48,259 bases of DNA from JBAUHN01 sp049680295 (GTDB taxonomy: Bacteria > Pseudomonadota > Alphaproteobacteria > Rhodobacterales > Rhodobacteraceae): contig JBAUHN010000187.1 in assembly GCA_049680295.1 (NCBI GenBank), forward strand, positions 1 through 48,259, given 5' to 3'. Positions 16,550 to 28,206 of this stretch are shown in pieces. Position numbers and translations under genes: made by a program. The stretch's first letter is position 1, and every line of letters begins with the position of its first letter. The notes under the pieces were generated by a model, which was not told the origin of the DNA, ran no database searches, and saw only the letters and a program-made list of their open reading frames with translations.

Positions 16550-18457
16550 ATGAGCAAAGTTATCGGGATCGACCTGGGAACAACAAACAGCTGTATCGCC
16601 ATCATGGATGGCAGCAAACCACGCGTCATCGAAAACGCAGAAGGCGCGCGGACCACACCGTCCATCGTTGCCTTTACCGACGACGAACGCCTTGTAGGCC
16701 AACCTGCAAAACGCCAGGCTGTCACCAACCCAGACAACACAATCTTTGGCGTCAAACGCCTGATTGGCCGCCGCAACGACGACAAGGATTTGGCCAAGGA
16801 TAAGAAAAACCTGCCCTTCAACGTGATTGATGGCGGCAATGGCGACGCATGGGTCGAAGCCAAAGGCGAGAAATATTCGCCCAGCCAAATCTCGGCCTTT
16901 ATTCTGGGCAAGATGAAAGAAACCGCCGAAAGCTATCTTGGCGAAGAAGTCACGCAAGCCGTGATCACAGTCCCTGCCTATTTCAATGACGCTCAGCGTC
17001 AGGCCACCAAAGATGCCGGCAAAATCGCGGGCCTCGACGTGCTGCGTATCATCAACGAACCAACAGCAGCCGCATTGGCCTATGGTTTGGACAAATCAGA
17101 AACCCACACCATCGCGGTCTATGACCTTGGTGGCGGCACCTTTGACGTGACCATCCTCGAAATCGACGATGGGTTGTTCGAAGTGAAATCAACCAACGGC
17201 GACACCTTTCTGGGTGGTGAAGACTTTGACATGCGCATCGTCAACTATTTGGCCGAGGAATTCAAAAAATCCAACGGCGTCGATCTGACCAAAGACAAGA
17301 TGGCCCTGCAACGGCTGAAAGAAGCCGCTGAAAAAGCCAAGATCGAACTCAGCTCGGCCAACCAGACCGAAATCAACCAGCCGTTCATCTCGATGGGCAA
17401 AGACGGCTCACCGTTGCACATGGTGATGAAACTGACCCGCTCCAAACTGGAACAACTGGTCGGCGACCTGATCAAAGCCTCGATGAAGCCCTGCACCGCC
17501 GCATTGAAAGACGCAGGCCTGTCCGCATCTGACATCGACGAAGTCGTTCTGGTCGGCGGTATGACCCGCATGCCGCGCGTCGTCGAAGAAGTCACCAAAT
17601 TCTTCGGCAAAGAGCCGCATAAAGGTGTGAACCCTGACGAAGTGGTCGCCCTGGGTGCCGCCATTCAGGCCGGTGTTCTGCAAGGCGACGTCAAGGATGT
17701 TGTTCTGCTGGACGTCACACCATTGTCACTGGGCATCGAGACTTTGGGCGGCGTCTTTACCCGCCTGATCGACCGCAACACCACGATCCCGACGAAAAAA
17801 TCACAGATCTTTTCGACCGCCGAAGACAACCAGAACGCCGTGACCATTCGCTGTTTTCAGGGCGAACGTGAAATGGCGGCCGACAACAAAATCCTTGGTG
17901 CCTTCAACCTCGAAAGCATCCCGCCCGCACCACGTGGTATGCCGCAGATCGAAGTGACCTTTGACATCGACGCCAACGGCATCGTGTCGGTCGGCGCCAT
18001 GGACAAGGGCACCGGCAAGGAACAAAAGATCACGATCCAGGCTTCTGGCGGTCTGTCCGATGACGATATCGAAAAAATGGTCAAGGATGCCGAAGAGAAC
18101 GCGGAATCAGATAAAGAACGCCGCACCTTGATCGAGGCAAAAAACCAGGCCGAAAGCCTGATCCACTCCACCGAAAAATCGGTCGAGGAACATTCGGACA
18201 AAGTTGATCCAACAACTGTCGAGGCCATCGAACTGGCCATCGCCGCGTTGAAAGACGAACTGGAAACCGACAACGCCGACAAGATCAAATCCGGCATTCA
18301 AAACGTGACCGAAGCTGCCATGAAATTGGGCGAGGCCATCTATAAGGCCGCCCAAGACGAAGCCGAGGATGCACCACGTGCCGCAGATGACGCACAAGGC
18401 GATGACGACATCGTTGATGCTGACTTCGAAGATCTGGATGACGACAAACGCGCGTAA
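16550..18457 (+). CDS. dnaK: Chaperone protein DnaK (Hsp70)
   Basis: ATP-driven chaperone that binds unfolded segments with help from DnaJ and GrpE. The 635-residue protein has the Hsp70 signatures: IGIDLGTTNSC (4-14), YDLGGGTFDVTI (about 191-202) and VLVGGMTRMPRVV (about 329-341), with the interdomain linker VVLLDVTPLS and a substrate-binding beta domain and helical lid after it. The C-terminus is acidic and ends DADFEDLDDDKRA, a variant of the EEVD-like bacterial tail (VDADFEE). Length is normal (E. coli 638). GAGGG lies about ten bases before ATG. It is followed by dnaJ after 75 bases that contain a strong hairpin. Confidence 0.99.
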   Translation: MSKVIGIDLGTTNSCIAIMDGSKPRVIENAEGARTTPSIVAFTDDERLVGQPAKRQAVTNPDNTIFGVKRLIGRRNDDKDLAKDKKNLPFNVIDGGNGDAWVEAKGEKYSPSQISAFILGKMKETAESYLGEEVTQAVITVPAYFNDAQRQATKDAGKIAGLDVLRIINEPTAAALAYGLDKSETHTIAVYDLGGGTFDVTILEIDDGLFEVKSTNGDTFLGGEDFDMRIVNYLAEEFKKSNGVDLTKDKMALQRLKEAAEKAKIELSSANQTEINQPFISMGKDGSPLHMVMKLTRSKLEQLVGDLIKASMKPCTAALKDAGLSASDIDEVVLVGGMTRMPRVVEEVTKFFGKEPHKGVNPDEVVALGAAIQAGVLQGDVKDVVLLDVTPLSLGIETLGGVFTRLIDRNTTIPTKKSQIFSTAEDNQNAVTIRCFQGEREMAADNKILGAFNLESIPPAPRGMPQIEVTFDIDANGIVSVGAMDKGTGKEQKITIQASGGLSDDDIEKMVKDAEENAESDKERRTLIEAKNQAESLIHSTEKSVEEHSDKVDPTTVEAIELAIAALKDELETDNADKIKSGIQNVTEAAMKLGEAIYKAAQDEAEDAPRAADDAQGDDDIVDADFEDLDDDKRA

Positions 18458-18482
18458 GCTGCGTAACCCGGAACAAATGTCT

Positions 18483-18504
18483 GGGCCGACCTTCGGGTCG
18501 GCCC
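18483..18504 (+). terminator. Perfect 9-bp hairpin with UUCG loop between dnaK and dnaJ
   Basis: GGGCCGACC (18483-18491) and GGTCGGCCC (18496-18504) form a perfect stem closed by a TTCG tetraloop, followed by GTCACG rather than a T-run. It lies 26 bases after the dnaK stop and 29 before the dnaJ start. Without a U-tract it is more likely a partial terminator or a 3'-end stabiliser that makes dnaK mRNA more abundant than dnaJ mRNA. Confidence 0.7.
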
Positions 18505-18532
18505 GTCACGTTCCACGAAGGGGGCTGATTTC

Positions 18533-19675
18533 ATGGCAAAACGTGATTACTACGACATTCTGGGTGTCGCCAAAGGCGCATCTGCGGACGAAATAAAAAA
18601 GGGCTTTCGCACCAAAGCGAAGGAACTGCATCCTGACCGCAATTCCGACAACCCCAAAGCCGAAGCCCAGTTCAAAGAAGCGAACGAGGCTTATGACATC
18701 CTGAAAAACGCCGAAAAGAAAGCCGCTTATGACCGTTTTGGCCATGCCGCTTTCGAGGGCGGAATGGGCGGCGGCGGCGGGCGTCCCGGCGGCGGACAGG
18801 GTGATTTCTCGTCCGCGTTCTCGGATGTTTTTGACGATCTCTTTGGCGACTTCATGGGCGGCCAGCGTGGCGGCGGCGGCGGACGTGCCGCACGTGGATC
18901 CGATCTGCGCTACAACCTGCGCGTCTCGCTGGAAGACGCTTTTTCGGGCCTGCAAAAAACCATCAACGTACCCACTTCCGTCAGCTGTGACGGCTGCAGC
19001 GGTTCCGGCGCCGAAAGCGGCGCTGAACCGACGGGCTGCCCTACCTGTTCCGGCATGGGAAAAGTCCGGGCGCAACAGGGCTTTTTCACCGTTGAACGGA
19101 CCTGTCCAACCTGTTCCGGTCTGGGTCAGATCATCAAAAACCCCTGCAAAACCTGCGCCGGCGCCGGGCGTGTGGAAAAAGAACGCGCGCTCAGCGTGAA
19201 TATTCCCGCAGGCGTCGAAACCGGCACCCGCATCCGACTGGCCGGCGAAGGCGAAGCAGGCATGCGCGGCGGCCCGACAGGCGATCTATATATTTTCCTT
19301 GAAGTAACCCCGCACAAGCTGTTTGAACGCGACGGCGCAAACCTGTTCTGCCGCGTGCCGGTGTCCATGGCCACAGCCGCCATCGGTGGCAGCATCGAAG
19401 TCCCGACAATCGACGGCGGCCGGGGTCGCGTACAGATCCCTGTAGGCAGCCAGTCCGGCCGTCAAATGCGGTTGCGCGGCAAAGGCATGCCCCCATTGCG
19501 CGGCGGCGGCACCGGCGACATGTTCATCGAACTTGCAGTCGAAACACCGGTCAATCTGACCGGTCGCCAAAAAGAACTGCTGAAAGAATTCGAGAAACTG
19601 TCCGAAGACAACAACCCCGAAAGCAGCAGCTTTTTCTCGTCAGTAAAAAGCTTTTGGGATTCGATGAAAGGTTAA
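18533..19675 (+). CDS. dnaJ: Chaperone protein DnaJ (Hsp40)
   Basis: Co-chaperone that delivers substrates to DnaK and stimulates its ATPase. The 380-residue protein has the full type I layout: a J domain (1-70) with His33-Pro34-Asp35, a Gly-rich linker (about 75-125, many GGG runs), a zinc-binding domain with four CxxCxGxG repeats (CDGCSGSG, CPTCSGMG, CPTCSGLG, CKTCAGAG at about 145-215), and two C-terminal beta-sandwich domains (for example LFERDGANLFCRVPVS). Length matches the family (about 376). It follows dnaK as in most proteobacteria and ends before a strong intrinsic terminator. Confidence 0.98.
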   Translation: MAKRDYYDILGVAKGASADEIKKGFRTKAKELHPDRNSDNPKAEAQFKEANEAYDILKNAEKKAAYDRFGHAAFEGGMGGGGGRPGGGQGDFSSAFSDVFDDLFGDFMGGQRGGGGGRAARGSDLRYNLRVSLEDAFSGLQKTINVPTSVSCDGCSGSGAESGAEPTGCPTCSGMGKVRAQQGFFTVERTCPTCSGLGQIIKNPCKTCAGAGRVEKERALSVNIPAGVETGTRIRLAGEGEAGMRGGPTGDLYIFLEVTPHKLFERDGANLFCRVPVSMATAAIGGSIEVPTIDGGRGRVQIPVGSQSGRQMRLRGKGMPPLRGGGTGDMFIELAVETPVNLTGRQKELLKEFEKLSEDNNPESSSFFSSVKSFWDSMKG

Positions 19676-19680
19676 CTTTG

Positions 19681-19708
19681 GTGGCGCTTCGCTCCGCGCC
19701 ACTTTTTT
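19681..19708 (+). terminator. Rho-independent terminator after dnaJ
   Basis: GTGGCGC (19681-19687) pairs with GCGCCAC (19696-19702) across an eight-base loop, immediately followed by six Ts (19703-19708). It begins five bases after the dnaJ stop and closes the dnaKJ unit. Confidence 0.88.
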
Positions 19709-19742
19709 GCACCGTTAACCGTTCCTAAACCCTCCGCATTTC

Positions 19743-20516
19743 ATGCTCACTCGCATGACACATGACCCCAGTTCTTTCGCGGACGCGGCACTGCCTTTCC
19801 TGCTGGACGAGGCCGAACCGCAGCCCCTCCCCAAGGGCAAGACCCCGTCCTACATTGCCGATCACCGCAAACGCCTGCGCACACGGTTCATGGCCGGGGG
19901 TGCGGCGGCATTGCCGGATTATGAATTGCTTGAACTGGTCCTGTTCCGTGCCATTCCACGCCGCGATGTAAAGCCGCTGGCCCGCACCTTGATGGACCAC
20001 TTTGGTGACTTCAATCGCGTCATCACCGCCCCGCCCGAACGCCTGCGCGATGTCTCAGGGATCGGTGACGCTGTGATCACCGAGCTTAAGATCATCGAGG
20101 CATCGGCCCACCGCATGGCGCGCGCGCGCGTGATTCAACAGCATGTCTTATCCAGTTGGGATGCGCTGCTGGATTATTGTCACACCACCATGGCGCACCG
20201 TGAAACCGAACAGTTCAGGGTATTGTTTCTGGACCGCAAGAACGTCGTGATTGCCGACGAAGAACAGGCAAAAGGCACCGTCGATCATGTGCCCGTCTAC
20301 CCCCGCGAAGTCGCCAAACGTGCGCTGGAGTTGAACGCCAGTGCATTGATATTAGTACATAATCATCCGTCTGGTGATCCGTCCCCGTCGCAATCAGATA
20401 GGGCAATGACCGACCAGATTAACGCCGCATGCTGCGCCTTGGGCATCACGCTGCACGACCATCTGATTATCGGAAAATCCCGCGAACTTAGCTTTCGCAG
20501 TGAGGGCTATCTCTAG
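19743..20516 (+). CDS. radC: RadC family (JAB/MPN domain) protein
   Basis: A 257-residue RadC homologue. The N-terminal third has a helix-hairpin-helix-like region (about 100-122, LRDVSGIGDAVITELKIIEA); the C-terminal half (about 130-257) is the MPN/JAB domain with the metal-binding motif VHNHPSGDPSPSQSD and an upstream Glu in DEEQAKGTV. RadC was once linked to DNA repair, but E. coli evidence for that was withdrawn; its real substrate is unclear, with genome-context links to mobile-element and competence functions. ATG at 19743 is taken; an ATG at 19755 is an equally possible start. It converges with the OmpA-fusion gene with nine bases between stop codons. Confidence 0.9.
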   Translation: MLTRMTHDPSSFADAALPFLLDEAEPQPLPKGKTPSYIADHRKRLRTRFMAGGAAALPDYELLELVLFRAIPRRDVKPLARTLMDHFGDFNRVITAPPERLRDVSGIGDAVITELKIIEASAHRMARARVIQQHVLSSWDALLDYCHTTMAHRETEQFRVLFLDRKNVVIADEEQAKGTVDHVPVYPREVAKRALELNASALILVHNHPSGDPSPSQSDRAMTDQINAACCALGITLHDHLIIGKSRELSFRSEGYL

Positions 20517-20525
20517 GGCCTGATT

Positions 20526-22085
20526 CTAACGCACCCAAACCTCAACGCGGCGGTTTGCCTGCCTGCCCCAGGCGCTGTCGTCGCAGGCCATTGGCATCGC
20601 CTCTCCAAAGGCATCCACCTCCAGCGCCACCCGATCAAGACTGGCAGTTTGTGCCGCATCCGACACCGCGCGCCGCACTGCCTCGGCCCGCCGCAGGGCA
20701 ATGCTCCGGTTGGTTCTGGCCGGACCTTCGCCGTCGCTGAACCCGGCAAACAGCATCCGGCGCGCGTCATAACTGCCCTGTTCCAACGCACGTGCAAGCT
20801 GCTGCACATTGGACCGTGATTGCGCATCCAGCTTTACCGAACCCGCCTCAAACCGAAACGACAAGGTCAGCCGCGCCATCGTCCTTAACGCGTTGGTCAT
20901 CCGTTGCAGTTCGACCAGCGGCGTCTCGGGCCCGGCCGACGCGATTGCATTCACGAAACGGTCACCTTGTTGTTCGATATTCACCTCTTCGGCGGCCTGA
21001 TCAACAAACCCCGCACGTCGGATCACAATCTGTGCCGAAGGCCCACGGGTGAAGGCCAAGAATTCTCGGGCGACCTTGGGCAATCGCCTGGCGGGCAGAT
21101 ACAAGAACATCGGCGCCGTCAACGGGTAATCTTCGGTTTTGATGCTGCGTCGTGTCGCGCGCAACGAATAAGAACAGCTGCCCGTCAGGGTTAAAACCTG
21201 GGTGTTGCCGGTCTCGGCATAGCTGGCGATCCCGATGGCAAAAGGGTCATCCAGCACGGCCTGCATAAGGTCGGTGCCCCGCTTGTGGTGTATGACATTT
21301 GGCGACATTGACAGCGTCGCTGGCGCCAGAACCTGATCCGCCACAGCCTGCCCCAAACCGGTTGCCGCATCAGGCGCGTGCAAGGCCAGTGGCGCATCCG
21401 GCCCACCCAATTCCGACCAGTTCGTGATCAGACCGGCAAACACTTTCGCCAGATCTTGCGGAGAGATCGACCGTACCGGGTTGCTTGGCGACACGACCGG
21501 AACAACCGCATCCAGCGCCAAAACACGGCTGCGGTTTGCACCCCGCATATCGCCCATTCCGGAATCTTTGGCGCGGGTCAATTCATCTTTGCGAATTTCG
21601 CGCAGGGCCATCACGATATCCGCCTCATTGGCCAAAAGATCGGCAAACCCTTCGTCCGTATTGGTGACCCGGAAGTAAAACAGAGCCGCCACCTTGTCGG
21701 TTTTCGTGTCCGTTAGTTTGTAGATGAAATTCGACGGATCCAGTGTCACGCGCTCTGGTTTGAACCCGTTGCGCAAAGCAAAACCTTCGACCAGCGCTGG
21801 CATCAAAACAGCGCCCATTGTCGCCGATCCGGACAGGGACACTTCGGCCACATAGTCTTGCAAATCAGGGCACGCCGGACCGTCACACAGCACACCTGAC
21901 CCGTCGACAGTCATTTCGCCATATTGCGAATCAATGCGGTAAAATTCGCCATCAAAGCCCAAAAGGGTGCCAATCAATTCCACACTGCCATCCCGGGACG
22001 TCAAAGTGACATCCTGCGCCAACGCACTGCCGGCGCTGACACCTAAAAAAAATGCGACGCAGAGTGCCGCAAATTTCGAAAACAT
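20526..22085 (-). CDS. Periplasmic substrate-binding (PstS-like) protein fused to an OmpA C-terminal domain
   Basis: 519 residues. A Sec signal peptide (1-23, cleavage near GSALAQ) is followed by a region that repeats a beta motif (DGSVELIGTLLGFDGEFYRID), a periplasmic binding-protein fold of the PBP-like_2/PstS type (about 80-360, with NWSELGGPDAPLALHAPDAATGLGQ and YPLTAPMFLYLPARR that are typical of PstS-type phosphate-binding proteins), and a C-terminal OmpA-like peptidoglycan-binding domain (about 400-519, with FAGFSDGEGPARTNRSIALRRAEAV and QANRRVEVWV). I infer a periplasmic protein anchored to peptidoglycan that senses or captures phosphate or another small anion. No PstCAB genes are adjacent. 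It sits 21 bases after the gene at 22107 and is probably co-transcribed with it. Confidence 0.8.
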   Translation of the reverse strand: MFSKFAALCVAFFLGVSAGSALAQDVTLTSRDGSVELIGTLLGFDGEFYRIDSQYGEMTVDGSGVLCDGPACPDLQDYVAEVSLSGSATMGAVLMPALVEGFALRNGFKPERVTLDPSNFIYKLTDTKTDKVAALFYFRVTNTDEGFADLLANEADIVMALREIRKDELTRAKDSGMGDMRGANRSRVLALDAVVPVVSPSNPVRSISPQDLAKVFAGLITNWSELGGPDAPLALHAPDAATGLGQAVADQVLAPATLSMSPNVIHHKRGTDLMQAVLDDPFAIGIASYAETGNTQVLTLTGSCSYSLRATRRSIKTEDYPLTAPMFLYLPARRLPKVAREFLAFTRGPSAQIVIRRAGFVDQAAEEVNIEQQGDRFVNAIASAGPETPLVELQRMTNALRTMARLTLSFRFEAGSVKLDAQSRSNVQQLARALEQGSYDARRMLFAGFSDGEGPARTNRSIALRRAEAVRRAVSDAAQTASLDRVALEVDAFGEAMPMACDDSAWGRQANRRVEVWVR

Positions 22086-22106
22086 GTGTGTATTCCTGAT
22101 CCAGCC

Positions 22107-23123
22107 CTAGTTGCTGGCGACTTTCAGGTCTTTGAGCAGATTATTCAACACAAGAAAGTTACCCACAGCATCGCAATCGGGCACCGCAAGGGTCACATCC
22201 TTGCTGTGAACCGGGCCGCCAGCGACCAATTCAAGCACTTGTGCTGCAACTTCGGTGCCACAATTGGACGCGGTAACCTCGGCCTCAATACTCAGATGAA
22301 CGGTACCGCTTTTTCGAATTGTACCGCTGGGAAAACTGTAAACCTCAGCCACCAATGCGTCTGATAGCGCCACATCGCCGTAGGTTGTCAAAAACCCACC
22401 TTCGCCGGTGGCGGCAAATCCAACTTCGCGGGCCGCACCGGACCAGACATGCCCGTCCTGACCATAATCCGCGCCAAATTCGCGCGCATGGATTTGAAAC
22501 CCCGAGGCCCCACGCCATTGCAAAACCACCCGGTCATAAAGCGCGAGCGTCCTGACCTGTGCTTCGGCGACAACGCCATCCCCGTTGGCAAATGCCAGAA
22601 TGAAAACGGCGTCTTTCGCCAGAGCGGGAACTTGGGTATTTAGTGTGCCTGTGGCGGATGTTTCATGCGAAAACATCATGCCATTGTGGTGGATTGTCAC
22701 CTGTTCATTGGCCAGGCACGGTGCCACCAATGACAAATGGACCATTGCAGCAGCAACCGGTGTCGCGGTCGCTGTTACTGTACATTCTGGCCGCAGTGCC
22801 AATTCCGGCACATCAGGCGCTTCAAGACCGTTGACCGGCGCTGACACCTTGATCATCTGATCCTCAAACACCGGAATTTCCGCAAGTGTTTCAATTTCGG
22901 CGGACGTCAGTTTGATGCTTTCGACCTGCAGCTCAGCGCCTTCGGATAATGACAGGCCAAAGGCATTGGCCGCTGTGGCCTGAACCGGTGCTGCCGTCTG
23001 TTTGGCCAAAGCCGCCTTGCCATAGCGCTGATCCGCCACTTCGCCGCTTTGCATTACAAAACCAATGCCCAGCGCACAGCCAAGCGTGGCTATTGCTGTC
23101 ACAATTTCTTTTTTGTGAGACAT
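22107..23123 (-). CDS. Conserved membrane-anchored protein of unknown function next to secA
   Basis: A 338-residue protein that I do not recognise as a named family; neighbours of secA in this group are sometimes labelled 'translocase' without evidence. It starts MSHKKEIVTAIATLGCALGIGFVMQ, a basic start plus one hydrophobic segment (7-25) that would be a signal anchor or uncleaved signal peptide. The remainder is periplasmic in type: low in lysine, rich in Ala, Thr and Val, with cysteines near PECTVTAT, VAPCLANEQ, SNCGTEV and PDCDAVGN, which could form two disulfides. The segment LSLVAPCLANEQVTIHHNGMMF resembles repeats found in exported beta-rich proteins. It precedes the substrate-binding/OmpA fusion gene in a likely two-gene unit and lies head to tail with secA. 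Confidence 0.6.
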   Translation of the reverse strand: MSHKKEIVTAIATLGCALGIGFVMQSGEVADQRYGKAALAKQTAAPVQATAANAFGLSLSEGAELQVESIKLTSAEIETLAEIPVFEDQMIKVSAPVNGLEAPDVPELALRPECTVTATATPVAAAMVHLSLVAPCLANEQVTIHHNGMMFSHETSATGTLNTQVPALAKDAVFILAFANGDGVVAEAQVRTLALYDRVVLQWRGASGFQIHAREFGADYGQDGHVWSGAAREVGFAATGEGGFLTTYGDVALSDALVAEVYSFPSGTIRKSGTVHLSIEAEVTASNCGTEVAAQVLELVAGGPVHSKDVTLAVPDCDAVGNFLVLNNLLKDLKVASN

Positions 23124-23239
23124 TGATCACCCTTCCCCCGAATTGGGTCAGGTTTTGTGTCTCACAACATCGCGGCTGAGTTGTGGATTGAATCTGGCAA
23201 CATCATGGCACCCGCCGGGGCGGGGATTATTGGCCGTTC

Positions 23240-25948
<2,709 letters not shown>

Positions 25949-26054
25949 GCGTTCTCCAGCCGATAGTTCAATGTGTTGCGCCGATCTGCTTGCCCGTCCC
26001 GCACGCAGCCCATAGATAGGATTGGAATGCTGGCCCGGTCGGCGCCCATAGGGC

Positions 26055-26083
26055 GATGTAAGGGTCGCGCTAAACCGTGTCAA
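26055..26083 (-). promoter_or_regulatory. Sigma70-type promoter candidate for secA
   Basis: On the minus strand TTGACA (26083-26078), a 17-base spacer and TACATC (26060-26055) lie about 107 bases before the secA start. The -35 is perfect and the spacing ideal. It supports the choice of the ATG at 25948, because a start at 26110 would lie upstream of this promoter. Confidence 0.5.
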
Positions 26084-26121
26084 TGTTGCGCCCTGCCGTG
26101 ACCCACTCATAGGAACAATTC

Positions 26122-26973
26122 ATGCAAAAACATCTCAAATCTCTGGCCTGCGCCTTTCTGATGGCGACTTTGGCCGCGCCGGTTTCAGCGCAAGATGACA
26201 AAACCGATAGAAACACCGTTGTTGCCACAGTGAACGGAACCGAAATTACTGTCGGTCACATGATCGTTGCCTACGCCACGCTGCCGGAACAGTATCGTCA
26301 ACTATCCACGGACGTTTTGTTCAAAGGTATTTTGGATCAATTGGTGCAACAAACCGCGCTATCCCAGTCATTCGCGGGCGACATACCGAACCGGATTGAG
26401 CTGTCGCTTGAAAACGAACGGCGATCCCTGATCGCCGGCGAAGTTGTCGAAGGCGTTTTGGCAGAAGCATTAACAGACGAAGCTGTGCAGGAATTGTTTG
26501 ACGCGCAATTCGCAGGCGCCGAGCCCACGGAAGAATTCAACGCCGCGCATATTCTGGTCGAAACCGAAGAAGCGGCAAACGCGATCAAGGCAGACCTTGA
26601 TGGCGGCGCAGATTTTGCCGAAACAGCCAAGGAAAAATCCACCGGTCCATCCGGCCCCAATGGCGGGTCCTTAGGCTGGTTCGGTCCGGGCATGATGGTG
26701 CCGGAATTTGAGGCCGCAACCGTCGCCCTGAAGCCGGGCGAAATCTCGGACCCGGTGAAAACCCAGTTTGGCTGGCACGTAATCCAGCTGATTGAGACCC
26801 GCAACGCCGAGATTCCAAAACTGGAAGACGTCCGCGAAGATCTGGAAAATCAAGTGCGCCAGAAAGCGGTTGAAACCGCCCTGACCGACGTGACCGAAGC
26901 CGCAGACGTGGACCGGTCCGGCGCCGAAGGGATCAACCCTGACATCCTTGGCAAAATTGAACTGCTGGACTGA
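26122..26973 (+). CDS. Periplasmic peptidyl-prolyl cis-trans isomerase (PpiC/parvulin type)
   Basis: A 283-residue secreted foldase. It has a Sec signal peptide (1-24, MATLAAPVSA-QDD), an N-terminal helical chaperone region (about 30-130), and a parvulin domain (about 132-235) with AAHILVETEEAAN, GPSGPNGGSLGWFGPGMMVPEFEAA and GWHVIQLIETR, the standard PpiC motifs. Substrates are expected to be outer-membrane or periplasmic proteins, which fits its position divergent from secA with a shared 173-base upstream region. It resembles PrsA/SurA-type proteins of Rhodobacteraceae. It is followed by argJ after six bases, but the two have no evident functional link. Confidence 0.9.
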   Translation: MQKHLKSLACAFLMATLAAPVSAQDDKTDRNTVVATVNGTEITVGHMIVAYATLPEQYRQLSTDVLFKGILDQLVQQTALSQSFAGDIPNRIELSLENERRSLIAGEVVEGVLAEALTDEAVQELFDAQFAGAEPTEEFNAAHILVETEEAANAIKADLDGGADFAETAKEKSTGPSGPNGGSLGWFGPGMMVPEFEAATVALKPGEISDPVKTQFGWHVIQLIETRNAEIPKLEDVREDLENQVRQKAVETALTDVTEAADVDRSGAEGINPDILGKIELLD

Positions 26974-26979
26974 TCCGAA

Positions 26980-28206
26980 ATGGCCAAAATTACATCCGTG
27001 TCACCCTTGGCACCCGCTGAATTTCCTGACTTGCCGGTTATTGATGGTGTGTCCTTTTCCACCGTCGCAGCGGGCGTCCGTTATCAAGGGCGCACCGATG
27101 TGATGCTGGCGAAACTGGCACCCGGCACAGCAATTGCCGGAACCTTTACCAAATCCGCCACCCGTGCGGCCCCGGTTTTGGATTGTCAGGCCAAGATCGG
27201 CGACCCCAATGATGCGGGCGCGGCGATTTTGGTCAATTCGGGCAACGCAAATGCCTTTACCGGCAAAAACGGTACCGACGCTGTAGCAGCCGTGGTCGCA
27301 GCAGTGTCAGCGGCATGCGATGTTCCGAAAACACGCGTGTTCACTTCCTCCACCGGCGTGATAGGCGAGCCGCTTTCGCACGCGCGGATCACCGCAAACC
27401 TTGCAACTTTGGCCGACACATTGAACCCGGTCAGCATCGCAGCCGCAGCGCAGGCGATCATGACAACTGATACTTTTCCCAAGGGCGCGGCGACGTCCCT
27501 TTTGGTTGATGGAAAACAGGTAAAAATTGCAGGCATCGCCAAAGGCTCTGGCATGATCGCGCCTGATATGGCGACGATGCTGGTCTATATCTTTACCGAT
27601 GCCAAAATCGACCAACCCGCCCTGCAGACCCTTGTGTCAGATGCCACCAATTCGACATTTAACTGCATTACAGTGGATAGCGACACCTCGACGTCAGACA
27701 GCTTGCTGGTGGCCGCAACCGGGGCCTCGGGCGTTGATGTCACCGGCAACGATGGGTTCCACACCGCCCTGCACGATGTCATGCTGGATCTGGCCCATCA
27801 GGTTGTCCGCGACGGCGAAGGTGCCACCAAATTTGTCGAAATCTGCGTGACCGGGGCGGTGACCGACGCTGACGCGCGCACCCACGCAATGTCCATCGCT
27901 AACTCACCGCTGGTCAAAACCGCAATCGCTGGTAACGACCCGAATTGGGGGCGCGTTGTCATGGCCGTCGGAAAATCCGGCGCTGCGGCGGATCGGGATA
28001 AGCTGTCCATTCGTTTTGGAGATATTTCGGTGGCTGAAAACGGTTGGGTCAGCCCGCATTACGATGAAGGTGATGCCGCCGCTTATATGAAAAACCAGGA
28101 CATTGTGATCGCCGTCGACATCGGGATGGGCAGTGGCAAGGCAACCGTCTGGACCTGCGATCTGACCCACGGCTACATCGAAATCAACGCGGACTACCGG
28201 TCTTGA
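26980..28206 (+). CDS. argJ: Bifunctional ornithine acetyltransferase / N-acetylglutamate synthase
   Basis: Transfers acetyl from N-acetylornithine to glutamate, recycling acetyl in arginine synthesis. The 408-residue precursor has the ArgJ hallmark autoproteolytic site: Thr199 in IAPDMATMLVYIFTD, which becomes the N-terminal nucleophile of the beta chain. Other conserved pieces are LVNSGNANAFTGKNG, FTSSTGVIGEPL, TFNCITVDSDTSTSDS and GNDPNWGRVVMAVG. The C-terminus matches the family. It starts six bases after the isomerase gene, and its stop overlaps the TTG start of the mutT-type gene, suggesting a three-gene transcript. Confidence 0.97.
   Translation: MAKITSVSPLAPAEFPDLPVIDGVSFSTVAAGVRYQGRTDVMLAKLAPGTAIAGTFTKSATRAAPVLDCQAKIGDPNDAGAAILVNSGNANAFTGKNGTDAVAAVVAAVSAACDVPKTRVFTSSTGVIGEPLSHARITANLATLADTLNPVSIAAAAQAIMTTDTFPKGAATSLLVDGKQVKIAGIAKGSGMIAPDMATMLVYIFTDAKIDQPALQTLVSDATNSTFNCITVDSDTSTSDSLLVAATGASGVDVTGNDGFHTALHDVMLDLAHQVVRDGEGATKFVEICVTGAVTDADARTHAMSIANSPLVKTAIAGNDPNWGRVVMAVGKSGAAADRDKLSIRFGDISVAENGWVSPHYDEGDAAAYMKNQDIVIAVDIGMGSGKATVWTCDLTHGYIEINADYRS

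Noticed and set aside
25949..26110. A 54-residue N-terminal extension of SecA
   Set aside because: The ATG at 25948 has a good ribosome site and gives the normal SecA start and length, and a TTGACA-N17-TACATC promoter candidate lies inside the extension.
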